In this document: positions 17,601-24,931 of the stretch, one piece after another
Position numbering within the stretch: position 1 is the first letter of the stretch
How the letters are laid out: every line of letters starts with the position of its first letter
From: Halogranum amylolyticum
GTDB taxonomy: Archaea; Halobacteriota; Halobacteria; Halobacteriales; Haloferacaceae
NCBI RefSeq assembly: GCF_900110465.1
Contig: NZ_FODV01000019.1
Coordinates: 1 to 64,000, forward strand
DNA length: 64,000 nt
Direction of reading: 5' to 3'
Program-made: the position numbers and the translations under genes
The notes under the pieces: generated by a model
The model's input: only the letters and a program-made list of their open reading frames with translations
Database searches by the model: none
What the model was told of the DNA's origin: nothing

Positions 17601-18581
17601 GCAGAACTCGATCGTCCTCGAATCGACGTGACGACGCGCGTCTCGGGGCTGTTCCGCGATGCGTTCCCGCAGGCAGCGAGTGTCATCCACGATGCCGTCG
17701 ATGCCGTCGTCGCCCTCGACGAACCGCACGAACTGAACTACGTCAAGAAGCACGTTGAGCAGGACACCGAAGAACTGCAGGCAACCGGGATGGAAGAGTC
17801 CAATGCACAGACTGCAGCGACTCGCCGCGTGTTCACGACACGACCGGGTGGCTACGGTGCGGGTACGAACAAGGCCGTCGACGAAGGAAACTGGGCCGAC
17901 CGATCTGACCTGGCGGACGTGTACGTCCAGTGGGGTGGCTACGCACTCGGGAAGCGAGGTCGCGTCTCCGAGGCACACGACGCGTTCGAACGACGGCTTA
18001 GCAACGTCGACGCGACTGTGAAGATCGAAGACACCGCCGAGCAAGACGAGTTCGACAGCTCCGATTGGTACGCCTTCCACGGTGGGTTCATCACTGCCGT
18101 CTCAGAGATCGCAGGCGAGGAACCAGCCTCCTACGTCGGCGACAGTTCCGACCCGGACAACGTCGACGTCTACACTAACGAGGAGAAGGTCCGCAAGGCG
18201 ATGCGCGCCCGGGTGCTCAACCCCGAGTGGCTCGACAGCATGGAAGAGCACGGCTACAAGGGCGCGGGCGACCTCTCGAAGACAGTCGACGTCACTCTCG
18301 GTTGGGACGCCACTACGGGCGTCGTGAGCGACACCCTCTGGACGGAGGTCGCCGAAAAGTACGCGTTCGATACCGACCGACAGAATTGGATGCGTGAGGC
18401 GAATCCGTGGGCGTTGGAGAGTATCACCGACACCTTGCTAGAAGCGATCGATAGAGGTCTCTGGGATGCTGACGATGCGACCGCAGACCGCCTCCGCGAC
18501 ATCAACCTCCAAGTCGACGGGGACCTGGAAGCGAAGGCCAGTGAGCCGGACGTTTCGGAGGTGATGAGCGATGACGACTGA
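14694..18581 (+). CDS. cobN: Cobaltochelatase large subunit CobN
   Basis: A 1295-residue CobN/magnesium-chelatase H family protein that binds the corrin and receives cobalt with the help of ChlID. Recognisable segments include VAVWFYESHWTHENTRY, ALPIFCNPATD, HNYPPSDDGIGTAFGLDSP, HLGTHGSLEWLPGKTVGL, NNPGEGTQAKRRSYAAI, YIPPGGSGAPTRGGVDLLPT, GRNFYTLDPRKVP and VVAWGTPTVRTRGE. Full length for the family. The ATG at 14694 gives MPTIGLYTATENELG. It overlaps cbiC by 11 bases. The presence of both CbiX and CobN with ChlID means two candidate cobalt-insertion systems coexist. Confidence 0.94.
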   Translation: MPTIGLYTATENELGAVQRAAAQTDVDFVVRSESDFDDQADVDAFVDEIEDATAAVFWLHGAEESMPGYDHAVGRLEDAGVPLVVKSTGDAYAVDDTSVPAEDRERVYEYLEKGGTSNVVNCVRFLADEYGAGDCEYDDPVTLPTEGVYHPDHPSATYDELVATLDPDAPTVAVWFYESHWTHENTRYVDEQVRAIEAQGANALPIFCNPATDTNEQWDAERVTDEWLLEDGEPLVDAVLSSFMFSLSMDERGRAADDEGNSAEDIFLDRLGVPIVQTVTTMRSRSRYEQSDTGVMGFELALSVALPEFDGNVVTHPISGKERTDDEAGIGSAPKQHFPIDDRVAHAARLAVNWATLRHTPNEEKNVAVVLHNYPPSDDGIGTAFGLDSPESTVNLLEELVARGYQLDGGIPESGQALVDQLTAQLTLDDRWVAPEDVRDLSVDVVAPDQYCEWFEGTDERFRANVVEEWGEVPDRPFAIPGVEFGNVLVTVQPPRGFGMDPSKIYHDSNLQPPHDYLAFYGWLRYTFEADAVVHLGTHGSLEWLPGKTVGLNGESAPDQLVDDLPNVYPYIVNNPGEGTQAKRRSYAAIVDYLTPVMGNAGTYDELAELEELADQYREAGMEDARADDGEHLERLIRETVDDLDLAVELGVSGEISDRVDVRGPGEAGSTLAQGAVDGDEVAIEELVERIHEYLTDVKTTQIRLGLHTMGEPPVDDRLVEYLVALTRLENAGAPSLRESVAGVLGIDYQQMLDEPGTYDETLGTTLSEAADEVYETSLELVETLAEHDFELPASEVEAGPDDETNMNLLVVDLDPLGDARAKSGAHDELREVLTFICEEATPRVRGAETEIPRTADALSGQYIPPGGSGAPTRGGVDLLPTGRNFYTLDPRKVPAKSAWQVGKEVADGVVERHHDEHGAYPEEFGVVAWGTPTVRTRGETIAQILALMGVEPEWTDAGRIDDVTPIPLAELDRPRIDVTTRVSGLFRDAFPQAASVIHDAVDAVVALDEPHELNYVKKHVEQDTEELQATGMEESNAQTAATRRVFTTRPGGYGAGTNKAVDEGNWADRSDLADVYVQWGGYALGKRGRVSEAHDAFERRLSNVDATVKIEDTAEQDEFDSSDWYAFHGGFITAVSEIAGEEPASYVGDSSDPDNVDVYTNEEKVRKAMRARVLNPEWLDSMEEHGYKGAGDLSKTVDVTLGWDATTGVVSDTLWTEVAEKYAFDTDRQNWMREANPWALESITDTLLEAIDRGLWDADDATADRLRDINLQVDGDLEAKASEPDVSEVMSDDD

Positions 18582-19287
18582 ACAGGACGCGACTGCAAAG
18601 AACAATGCCGACTTCGCTGAGTACGCAGACCTCGGTGCGACGACGTCGGAGGCGATGGAGATCGCCGAAACGAGTATGGATCGCGTTCGAGAACTCGTCC
18701 CCGACGAGACGTTGGCCGACCGGATTCGACAGAAAGCGGTCCATGCGACCGGCGACCCCGAGTTCCAGCATCTGGTTCGGTTCACCGGTTCGAACGACGC
18801 GAAACCGGTCCGCGCCGGGACCCGCGCAGTACTCGACGAACAGCCCATCGTCACAGACATCACGATGGTCAAGGCTGGTATCACTGGGCGCGGTCACGGC
18901 TGTCCGGTCCGGAAGGCCATCGGAAACGGTGCCGAACTCGCCGAGCGTACTGGGATGACCCGGACGGCGGCGTCCGTGCTTGAACTCGACCGCAACGGTG
19001 TCTACGAAGGTGCTATCGCCGTCATCGGTAACGCACCGACAGCAGCGCTGGCGCTGGCTGACTGTATCGAAGACGGGACACGTCCGGCCGTCATCGTCGC
19101 GACTCCAGTCGGGTTCGTGAAGGCTGCAGAGAGTCGGAAGCGAATACGGACGGTCGCACGGGAGTACGGCGTTCCAGCCATCACGAACGTTGGCCGTCGT
19201 GGTGGGAGCGGGTTGGCCGCTGGCCTGACGAACGAACTCGTCCACGCCGCGAGCGACGTCCGAAACGGTGACCTCGATATCCCGTGA
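18571..19287 (+). CDS. cbiC: Cobalt-precorrin-8 methylmutase, CbiC
   Basis: A 238-residue precorrin-8X methylmutase that moves the C11 methyl to C12 to give cobyrinate. Family segments: QKAVHATGDPEFQHLVRF, DITMVKAGI, ALADCIEDG, VATPVGFVKAAESRK, and the conserved GRRGGSGLAA near the C-terminus. The catalytic His of the family corresponds to VHATGD. An acidic N-terminal extension of about 20 residues precedes the core. It overlaps cobN by 11 bases and cbiE by 4 (GTGA). Confidence 0.93.
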   Translation: MTTEQDATAKNNADFAEYADLGATTSEAMEIAETSMDRVRELVPDETLADRIRQKAVHATGDPEFQHLVRFTGSNDAKPVRAGTRAVLDEQPIVTDITMVKAGITGRGHGCPVRKAIGNGAELAERTGMTRTAASVLELDRNGVYEGAIAVIGNAPTAALALADCIEDGTRPAVIVATPVGFVKAAESRKRIRTVAREYGVPAITNVGRRGGSGLAAGLTNELVHAASDVRNGDLDIP

Positions 19288-20084
19288 GCGACATGTACGA
19301 TCTGGATTCGGGACCAGACCCGGCGACAGTTGCGACAGCCACCCCGGAACCGACCGATTCGTCGAATCGGTTGTACGCAGTCGGCATCGGTCCGGGGGAT
19401 CTGGAGTATCTGACTCCCCGAGGTGAGCGAGCGATCCGGGAGGCAGACGTCGTCGTCGGGTTCGAGACCGTCGTCGAATACGTAGCCGAGCGAACCGACG
19501 CCGACCTGTTGACCTGTGGGTACCGTGACGAGGCGGAGGCCCTCTCGAGGTTTGCTGACCGCGTCGCCGATGGGGATACTGGAACAGCCGTCCTGATGGG
19601 AGACCCGAACCACTCGGGCTATCAGTTCGTCGGGAAGGTTCAAGCCGTCGTCGACGCTTCTGTCCGGGTGATTCCGGGAATCTCGTCGCTGCAGGTTGCG
19701 GCAAGTCGAGCACGTACGCCGATGGAGGAGACGACATTCGTAACACTCCACAAGAGCGGAGATATCGCGCCCGATCTTCGGCGTCTCCGCGCGGACGTCG
19801 GTGAGCGGCATCTACTCGTGCTGCCACGGCCGTACGACTGGATGCCAGAAGACGTGGCCGCCGACCTTATCGAGGCGGGTGCACCGGCATCGCTAGACGC
19901 GCTCGTCATGGAACGGTTGACACACGACGACGAAACGGAGACCAGGACTACGCTCGGCGAACTTGCAACCGATGCTGGTGGATCCAGTATCGATGAAACC
20001 GCCTTCTCAGATCTCTCCGTACTCGCTGTTCGAACGGGTGAACAGCCCACTAACAGCGAGTCTGAAACGTCGAGACCTCGGTGA
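19284..20084 (+). CDS. cbiE: Cobalt-precorrin-7 C5-methyltransferase, CbiE
   Basis: A 266-residue class III methyltransferase: LYAVGIGPGDLEYLTPRGE near residue 30, VVVGFETVVEYV, VLMGDPNHSGYQF, VIPGISSLQVAASRA and LPRPYDWMPEDVAADLIE. It methylates C5 (in bacteria together with C15 by CbiT). The start is GTG at 19284, overlapping the cbiC stop. The last gene of the cobN-cbiC-cbiE unit, it ends with a Ser/Thr-rich tail. Confidence 0.92.
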   Translation: MSDMYDLDSGPDPATVATATPEPTDSSNRLYAVGIGPGDLEYLTPRGERAIREADVVVGFETVVEYVAERTDADLLTCGYRDEAEALSRFADRVADGDTGTAVLMGDPNHSGYQFVGKVQAVVDASVRVIPGISSLQVAASRARTPMEETTFVTLHKSGDIAPDLRRLRADVGERHLLVLPRPYDWMPEDVAADLIEAGAPASLDALVMERLTHDDETETRTTLGELATDAGGSSIDETAFSDLSVLAVRTGEQPTNSESETSRPR

Positions 20085-20101
20085 AGTGTCGCCACAGTAG
20101 C

Positions 20102-20161
20102 CGAAACTTATTTTATGTCGTCTCTCTACGCATAGTACAAGCCAACTTGAGTTAGATAAAA
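20102..20161 (+). promoter_or_regulatory. Promoter of the second cbiX-like gene
   Basis: CGAAACTTA (20102-20110) resembles the CGAAACTAA and CGAAACCTA cores before cbiT and cbtB. TTGAGTTAGAT (20147-20157) resembles TTGTATTAGAG at the other cob promoters, and CCAACTTG occurs twice (20142-20149 and 20162-20169). GATAAAA (20155-20161) is a likely TATA element about 30 bases before the ATG at 20188. Confidence 0.4.
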
Positions 20162-20187
20162 CCAACTTGGCAAACAGGATGCTACCC

Positions 20188-20973
20188 ATGACGACCGAAT
20201 CACTCCTACTCATCAGTCGTGACACGAGAAGTTCCCGCGAAGTGTTCGAGACACACGCCGACCGGCTCGAACGACGGACCGGCGTTGACACCGTTGAGTT
20301 AGCGACCTACGAGAGTGAGCCGGTGTCTGAGCTCCGTGACCAGTTCCGGGCAATGTCCGCCGAAACGGTGTATGCTCTCCCGATGTGCATGGCGCACTCG
20401 TACGACACAGTTGATGGCGTTCCCGCTGCTCTCTCGTACATCTCGGGTGAGGTACATTACTGCGAACCTCTCGGTCAGAGTCCAGCTATCACCGATGTGC
20501 TTCTAGAAAAAGCGTCTACCCACGTTCCGGCGACCGGAGAGACGTCACTCGTCCTCGTCGGCTTCGGCAGTAGCTCGAAACCGTATCACCGACAGGCTGC
20601 TAACTACCACGCGGCACGACTCCGTGAGCAATCAGACTACGGAGAAGTCCTGACGTGCTATCTCATCCAGAATCCGACCGTCGAATGCATCCGGTACAAC
20701 GTCTCGAACCCCCGTGCGGTGGCGGTTCCCTTGTTCGTGTCACGCACCGAAGCGACCGAACGACGGGTGCCGGAAGAGCTCGAACTCGACCGTGGTGGCA
20801 TCGAGTACGCAGACCCATTCGGCGACCATCCCCGGATAACAGACGCGATTCACGCGGAGGTCGAAAAGCAGCGAGCCCTCGCTTACGGCGATACGTCCGC
20901 CTCTCGCTCGTTCGAAGCACAGCTCACGCGAACGTGTCGCCCAGTCGCAACTGACGGCGAAGGAGTACTGTAA
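20188..20973 (+). CDS. Divergent CbiX-like protein
   Basis: A 261-residue protein with a two-half CbiX chelatase fold, but the metal-site GHGS motif is changed in both halves: SRDTRSS in the N-terminal half and LVGFGSSSKPYHRQ in the C-terminal half. PMCMAHSYDTVDGVPAAL keeps a possible second-site His. It may bind a tetrapyrrole without chelatase activity, or use other ligands. TTG (20167), ATG (20179) and ATG (20188) are possible starts; the last fits the TATA spacing. It has its own promoter with cob-like motifs. Confidence 0.72.
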   Translation: MTTESLLLISRDTRSSREVFETHADRLERRTGVDTVELATYESEPVSELRDQFRAMSAETVYALPMCMAHSYDTVDGVPAALSYISGEVHYCEPLGQSPAITDVLLEKASTHVPATGETSLVLVGFGSSSKPYHRQAANYHAARLREQSDYGEVLTCYLIQNPTVECIRYNVSNPRAVAVPLFVSRTEATERRVPEELELDRGGIEYADPFGDHPRITDAIHAEVEKQRALAYGDTSASRSFEAQLTRTCRPVATDGEGVL

Positions 20974-20979
20974 CGACGC

Positions 20980-21210
20980 GTGTCGAGGTTCGTTCTGGTC
21001 GCTGGTAACACGGTGACTGCTCGTGTCGATGGGATTAGCGCTGCTGGCGCTGACTCCGACGCGATGGTTTATACTCCGTGCGCCGATCTCGATACTGACC
21101 TGACTGTCACTGATCCAGGCTTCGGCAAGCGGGTCATCCGACGATGGACGCCTACATCACCGGTGGGCCAAGGAGGATGTCGGGACGGGTGGAGCAGTAG
21201 TACTGGCTGA
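20980..21210 (+). pseudogene. Truncated cobT (UPF0284-type phosphoribosyltransferase) remnant
   Basis: From GTG 20980 the frame reads FVLVAGNTVTARVDGISAAG and then ADSDAMVYTPCADLD. This is the N-terminus of the archaeal CobT/UPF0284 family, where (I/V)xGISAAGAxPExxxYTPxADAE is conserved. After about 35 residues the similarity ends and the frame becomes non-family sequence. CobT would activate the lower ligand of cobalamin; this copy cannot be functional. Confidence 0.6.
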
Positions 21211-21450
21211 CGCTGCTGACGTCTCGATGGCCGCTGTGCGCGAGAAAGAGGCTAGTTATACCGTCCAACCCAGGAAGCCGAGCCCGACTTCATCGATCCC
21301 AGTCATCACGAGCAGGTGGCTGGTCGACCATCTGACTGTCAACGTCTGGCTTCAGAGCGACGAGGGACTACGACGGAACTCTACCAGGGAGAAGGAGACA
21401 TCTGCGTCGTCGAAGGCGTGATGGGGTTGTACGCGGCTTCTCGCCACGGC
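21180..21450 (+). pseudogene. Decayed cbiA (cobyrinate a,c-diamide synthase) remnant
   Basis: Across three frames one can read MAAVREKEASYTVQP, EPDFIDPSHHEQVAGRPSD, then NVWLQSDEGLRRN, then YQGEGDICVVEGVMGLY. These are successive conserved CbiA/CobB segments (the PDFIDPSHHE and VVEGVMGLYDG boxes). At least two frameshifts separate them. The remnant stops at about 21450, where the sequence switches to a piece of the SLC13 transporter. A functional copy must be elsewhere if the cell completes cobalamin. Confidence 0.7.
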
Positions 21451-21465
21451 GTCACGGCTGGTTCT

Positions 21466-21920
21466 GGCGATCCGACGCGGCGACGAGGTGATCCGCCAGC
21501 GTCTCCGAGAGGTCCGGTTGCAGGCCGGCGACGTCATCCTCGTCCAGGCGCCCGACCAAGTGCTCGATCGCATGGCAAGGGACACGAACGTCGCCATCGC
21601 GGGCGAGGACAGGTGGGAGGATTTCGACCGATCGAAGATTCCCATCGCGCTGGGGATCCTCGCCGGCGCCCTCGGACTCGCGGCACTTGAGGTCCTCGGA
21701 CTCCTGATGAGTGCACTGACCGGCGTCGCGGCGATGTTCTTCACCGGCATCCTCACACCTGAGGAGGCGTACGAAGCCGTGGGCTGGGAGGTGATCTTCA
21801 TGGTGGCGGGTGTCATCCCGCTCGGCATCGCAGTCGAGGCCTCCGGGACGGCGGACCTCATTGCCGACTTCGTCGTTTCTGTCAGCGTCCTCCTTCCCGT
21901 GATCGCGGTCCTGGGGCTGT
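21466..21920 (+). pseudogene. Copied internal fragment of the SLC13/TrkA-C transporter gene
   Basis: This stretch encodes VIRQRLREVRLQAGDVILVQ and then continues nearly residue for residue with the transporter gene at 57199-59205 (minus), corresponding to about 57496-57950. The fragment covers the end of a TrkA-C domain and several following transmembrane helices. It begins inside the frame left by the cbiA remnant and ends abruptly at GLF, with unrelated sequence after. There is no start codon context and no C-terminus. Confidence 0.85.
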
Positions 21921-22198
21921 TCCGGTCCGTACTGTCCACCGATTCGTACGCTGCAGGCCCTCTTCCGAGTCCCTCACGCGACAATGAGAGAGATAGCTCG
22001 ATCTGCACCCGTTGGTGGGTGACTCCTCGTCATCATGTGCGGGGAATTCGTGGTCGCGGAGTTCGTATTCGTGTACCCGTGAAAACGCACTCGTCAATCG
22101 AGGAAAGCTCGGTGCAGAGTAGGTACAGCCAGTACGGAAACTCGTTCACACGCACCTTGGCCGTTTTCTTTATGCGATGTCGAGGTGGCGTTCGAGAC

Positions 22199-22335
22199 AT
22201 GGGCCACGACCGACGGTCAGTTCTCAGCCTTGTCGCCTCCACAGGTGCACTCGCGCTTATCCCATCTCGCACGGCACGAGGACGGAGCAGACGGGCATCC
22301 GCGTCGGAGATTGAGCATCGAAGCGCGGACCGGAG
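22199..22335 (+). pseudogene. 5' part of an exported DUF7282 gene, split by an IS
   Basis: ATG 22199 starts MGHDRRSVLSLVASTGALAL, a typical export signal, then a short Arg/Ser-rich stretch. The reading ends where the IS1341-type element begins. The rest of the gene resumes at 23850. A TATA-like CTTTATGCG lies about 30 bases before the ATG. The 250 bases upstream (about 21921-22198) hold no recognisable gene. Confidence 0.65.
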
Positions 22336-22342
22336 TGAACTA

Positions 22343-22386
22343 CCCCACCCTACCGCTCGCCTAACGGCTCGCGCTTGAGGGTGGGG
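22343..22386 (-). ncRNA. Predicted omega-RNA 3' hairpin at the right end of the IS1341 element
   Basis: CCCCACCCT (22343-22351) and AGGGTGGGG (22378-22386) form a perfect 9-bp stem at the right end, overlapping the tnpB stop. In studied TnpB elements a noncoding guide RNA is transcribed across this end and pairs with the nuclease. The overlap is seen; the RNA is inferred from the family. Confidence 0.4.
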
Positions 22387-23573
22387 CTTCCTGCTTCAAC
22401 GACGCGCTTTGCAGATACCGAGGTATCCACAGGGAGCGCAGTCTCCACAGGCGTTGACTCGGAGCGTCCCGCTCCTAACCGCTTTGTGATACCGCGAGAA
22501 AGAATGTTCCACGCTGCATTCGCGTCCCTATCCACCTCAAATCCACACGCCGGATAGGAGTGTTCACGGACCCACAGCGGCTTGTCCGTCGAAACGCCAC
22601 AGGACGCGCACTCTTTGGTCGTCCCTCTCGGGTTGACCGCTACGAAGTGCGTCCCTTCGCGTTCGCACTTGTGTTCGAGCATCCGCAAGAACGTCCCCCA
22701 CGCCGCACCTGCTCGGTTCCGGGAGTTCCCCGGTAGTTCGACCAGACCGGCAGCGTCCAAGTCCTCGACCGCCACGAGGTCGTACTCCCGAGCGTAGTAG
22801 TTCGAGAGCTTGTGGAGGAAGTCCCGTCGCTTGTTCTTGAGGTCGGCGTGACGTTCGGCTACGACCTTCCGCTGTTCCTCCCAATTCGCGGAACCGTGTT
22901 CCTTCCGCGAGAGGTCGCGTTGGGCGCGTTCCAACCGCTCGCGTTCGTCGGACAGGTCGAGCGATTCGACGGCGGTTCCGTCGGTGTCGTGGACGTACTT
23001 GAGTATACCAACGTCGATACCGACGCACCGCTCAGGATTCTTGGACTTCGCGGGCGGGTCGTCGGGAGTCTCGACGCCGAGGATGGCGTACCACTTGCCG
23101 GTTGGTTCCTGCTTGACCGTGACGGTCTTGATTTCGGAACCGTCGGGCAGGTCGCGGTGGAAGGTAAGCGGGATTTCTCCGAGTTTCGAGAGCCACAGTT
23201 TTGTCCGACCGCTCGTGTTCTTGAGCTTGAAGCCGGATTGACTGTAGGTGAAACTACGGTATTCGCCCGGTGCTTTCCACTTGAGCGTGCCGACGCGGTA
23301 GCCGTTCTCTTTACGCCCACGTAGCGTCAAGAGGTTGTCGTACAACCGCTGAACGACTTTCTGTAGCACCTTCGAGTGAACGCTCTTCAGGTCGTTCCAC
23401 CACTTCTTGAGACTCGGCAGGAGTTTCTGTTCGGAGTATGCCGAGGTGTCGTCGGTGCGGTTGAGTCGGTGAAGGAAGTGGTTGTAGACTTGTCTACAGG
23501 TATCGACAGTCCACGCTAGCTGTTCTTCGAGAGCGTCGGACGGTCGGAGTCGATACCTGTAGTTGTAGTTCAT
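22350..23573 (-). CDS. tnpB: TnpB, RNA-guided nuclease of the IS1341 type
   Basis: A 407-residue TnpB: N-terminal helical domain (WTVDTCRQVYNHFLHRLN), beta-barrel segment, then the split RuvC domain with CVGIDVGILKYV, VAVEDLDAAGL and EVDRDANAAWNIL carrying the Asp-Glu-Asp triad. The zinc ribbon has CASCG, but its second half reads HSYPACGF where CPxC is expected, so one zinc-ligand Cys is replaced by Tyr. TnpB homologues are omega-RNA-guided DNA nucleases. Its ATG directly abuts the stop of the small upstream gene. Confidence 0.9.
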   Translation of the reverse strand: MNYNYRYRLRPSDALEEQLAWTVDTCRQVYNHFLHRLNRTDDTSAYSEQKLLPSLKKWWNDLKSVHSKVLQKVVQRLYDNLLTLRGRKENGYRVGTLKWKAPGEYRSFTYSQSGFKLKNTSGRTKLWLSKLGEIPLTFHRDLPDGSEIKTVTVKQEPTGKWYAILGVETPDDPPAKSKNPERCVGIDVGILKYVHDTDGTAVESLDLSDERERLERAQRDLSRKEHGSANWEEQRKVVAERHADLKNKRRDFLHKLSNYYAREYDLVAVEDLDAAGLVELPGNSRNRAGAAWGTFLRMLEHKCEREGTHFVAVNPRGTTKECASCGVSTDKPLWVREHSYPACGFEVDRDANAAWNILSRGITKRLGAGRSESTPVETALPVDTSVSAKRVVEAGSPTLKREPLGER

Positions 23574-23693
23574 CTACGAGCGTTCTTCGATGAGTTCGTC
23601 GAGTTGCCCGCGAACGAACGACGAGAGGTTGAGGTGGTTCTCCTCGACCCACTCGGCTTGGTCTTCGCGGATGGTGATGTTCTTCCGTCTCAC
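23574..23693 (-). CDS. 39-residue ribbon-helix-helix-like protein upstream of tnpB
   Basis: GTG 23693 opens a frame reading RRKNITIREDQAEWVEEN, then HLNLSSFVRGQLDELIEERS, and stops (23574-23576) directly against the tnpB ATG. The pattern of a short strand (KNITIRE) followed by two helices matches small ribbon-helix-helix DNA-binding proteins. It is probably co-transcribed with tnpB. An imperfect palindrome lies just upstream. It may repress the element. Confidence 0.65.
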   Translation of the reverse strand: MRRKNITIREDQAEWVEENHLNLSSFVRGQLDELIEERS

Positions 23694-23702
23694 TACATAC
23701 GC

Positions 23703-23726
23703 ACTATGCGCACCTATGCGTATAGT
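23703..23726 (-). promoter_or_regulatory. Palindromic operator candidate of the RHH-tnpB operon
   Basis: ACTATGCGCA (23703-23712) pairs with TGCGTATAGT (23717-23726), 9 of 10 bases, with a 4-base spacer. It begins 10 bases upstream of the GTG start and contains a CTATACGCA stretch that could be the TATA element, so binding there would block transcription. Confidence 0.45.
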
Positions 23727-23849
23727 TGTTGTGATTGCGTGGGCCTGTGGGCCGAGCGTCGGACGTGTTTGATACTCGTGCGGCGCTGTATCCCCTCCCT
23801 ACTCACTCGCTTCGCTCGTTCGTTGAGGAAGGGGCCTTAGCGCCTCGAT

Positions 23850-24584
23850 TCAGGTAAACAGACCGACCGTGCGTCCCCGCCATCCCCCGCACTCGACTTC
23901 CCGGACCAGGAATCAACGGGTGGGAGCGTCACCGTCGCCAGCGCCACACTCTCCGATGGGGGGTTCGTAGTCGTCGTCAGAGACGACGAGATAGTCGGTG
24001 TCTCGGCGTACCTCTCTGCCGGAACCCACGAGAACGTCGAGATTGACCTCGACAGGCCGCTGTTTGAGTCTGGAACGCTCACAGCGACCATCCAGACCGA
24101 CACGAACAGGAACCGAACGTTCGACGCGACGACCGTGAAGCTCTCGTGTAGCCAGCGCGACGAAGCGAGCGCTGTCGTCTCCGATACTGCGACCGTATCG
24201 CTACCCACGTTCCAGAACGCGGAGCTTTCTTTCAGGGATCAGGTAATCAATGACACCATCGTCGTCGAATCCGCGACACTTCCGGACGGGGGATGGGTCT
24301 CCCTGTTTGCTCCGAACGTTGAGTCCCCGGACTCCAACGAGTACGTCTCGATTGCTACGTCGGACTACCTTGAACCGGGGCGCTACGACGACATCGCGTT
24401 CAAGACCGACTTCCCTACTGAACCCGGCGAATGTTCGGCCGACATCATCGCGCTCCTGATCCGTGACGTAGACGACAATCGCAAGTACGAGTTCGACTAT
24501 CACTTCCCCGGCCCCGACTTCCCGTACTACCCGGGCGGGAGTGCGACGGCGCTCGTGACGAAGAAGGGCTGTTCTTCGGAGTAG
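23850..24584 (+). pseudogene. 3' part of the DUF7282 exported protein gene
   Basis: The frame runs from the IS edge to TAG (24582-24584), about 244 residues. Two DUF7282-like domains are visible: VTVASATLSDGGFVVVVRDD with VSAYLSAGTHENVEIDLD, then VVESATLPDGGWVSLFAP with TSDYLEPGRYDDIAFKTD. Such proteins are haloarchaeal extracellular beta domains of unknown role. The upstream signal-peptide part lies at 22199-22335 across the IS. An internal ATG (24135) could express the second domain alone, without a signal. Confidence 0.65.
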
Positions 24585-24724
24585 CGTCCCAACGCGACGT
24601 CGTCCTGAACGGTCTCGATTCCGCCGGACGTGTCACAGAACTCCAGAACAATCATCCCATTGCCTTCTCTATTGTCAGTGTAAACACCAACATCGATAGC
24701 GGGATACCGAGACGTGGTCTTCGG

Positions 24725-24886
24725 TCAATCTGCCGGTCGAGGACGGTCAGACGGAGCGATGCCCGGAAGCGATGGAAGGTCAAGATCGACGCGACGGAGG
24801 GACTGGGCGTTGATGGCGACGAGAACTGTACTCAGTGACATCGGGAGTGCTCCGACGGTCGGTGAGAGGAGTATAGTCGTTGGGGG
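24725..24886 (-). pseudogene. C-terminal fragment of a copper-type P-type ATPase
   Basis: Minus-strand reading gives TILLSPTVGALPMSLSTVLV followed by AINAQSLRRVDLDL and a stop at 24725-24727. The ALxMSxSTxxVAxNAxxLRR end is the last transmembrane helix of CopA-type P1B ATPases. Nothing upstream continues it. It differs from the end of the intact ATPase at 41253-43433, so it is a relic of another transporter. 24585-24724 holds nothing else recognisable. Confidence 0.55.
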
Positions 24887-24931
24887 AAACACTGGAACAC
24901 TGTTTTATCTCCGGGAGAACGATAACGAGAT

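Larger units (their letters stand above)
22336..23846 (-). mobile_element. IS1341-type (IS200/IS605 family) insertion sequence
   Basis: A complete tnpB element without tnpA. The right end contains a 9-bp stem (22343-22351 with 22378-22386, CCCCACCCT/AGGGTGGGG) overlapping the 3' end of tnpB, where the guide-RNA scaffold of such elements lies. The left end is at about 23781-23846, with GGCGCTAAGG and GATACAGCGCCG on the minus strand. It splits a DUF7282 gene. The ends are shared with the non-autonomous element at 55609-55968. Confidence 0.8.

Noticed and set aside
15945-18080. 711-codon open frame antisense to cobN
   Set aside because: Shadow of a GC-rich codon pattern; the sense frame is a full-length CobN with all family segments.
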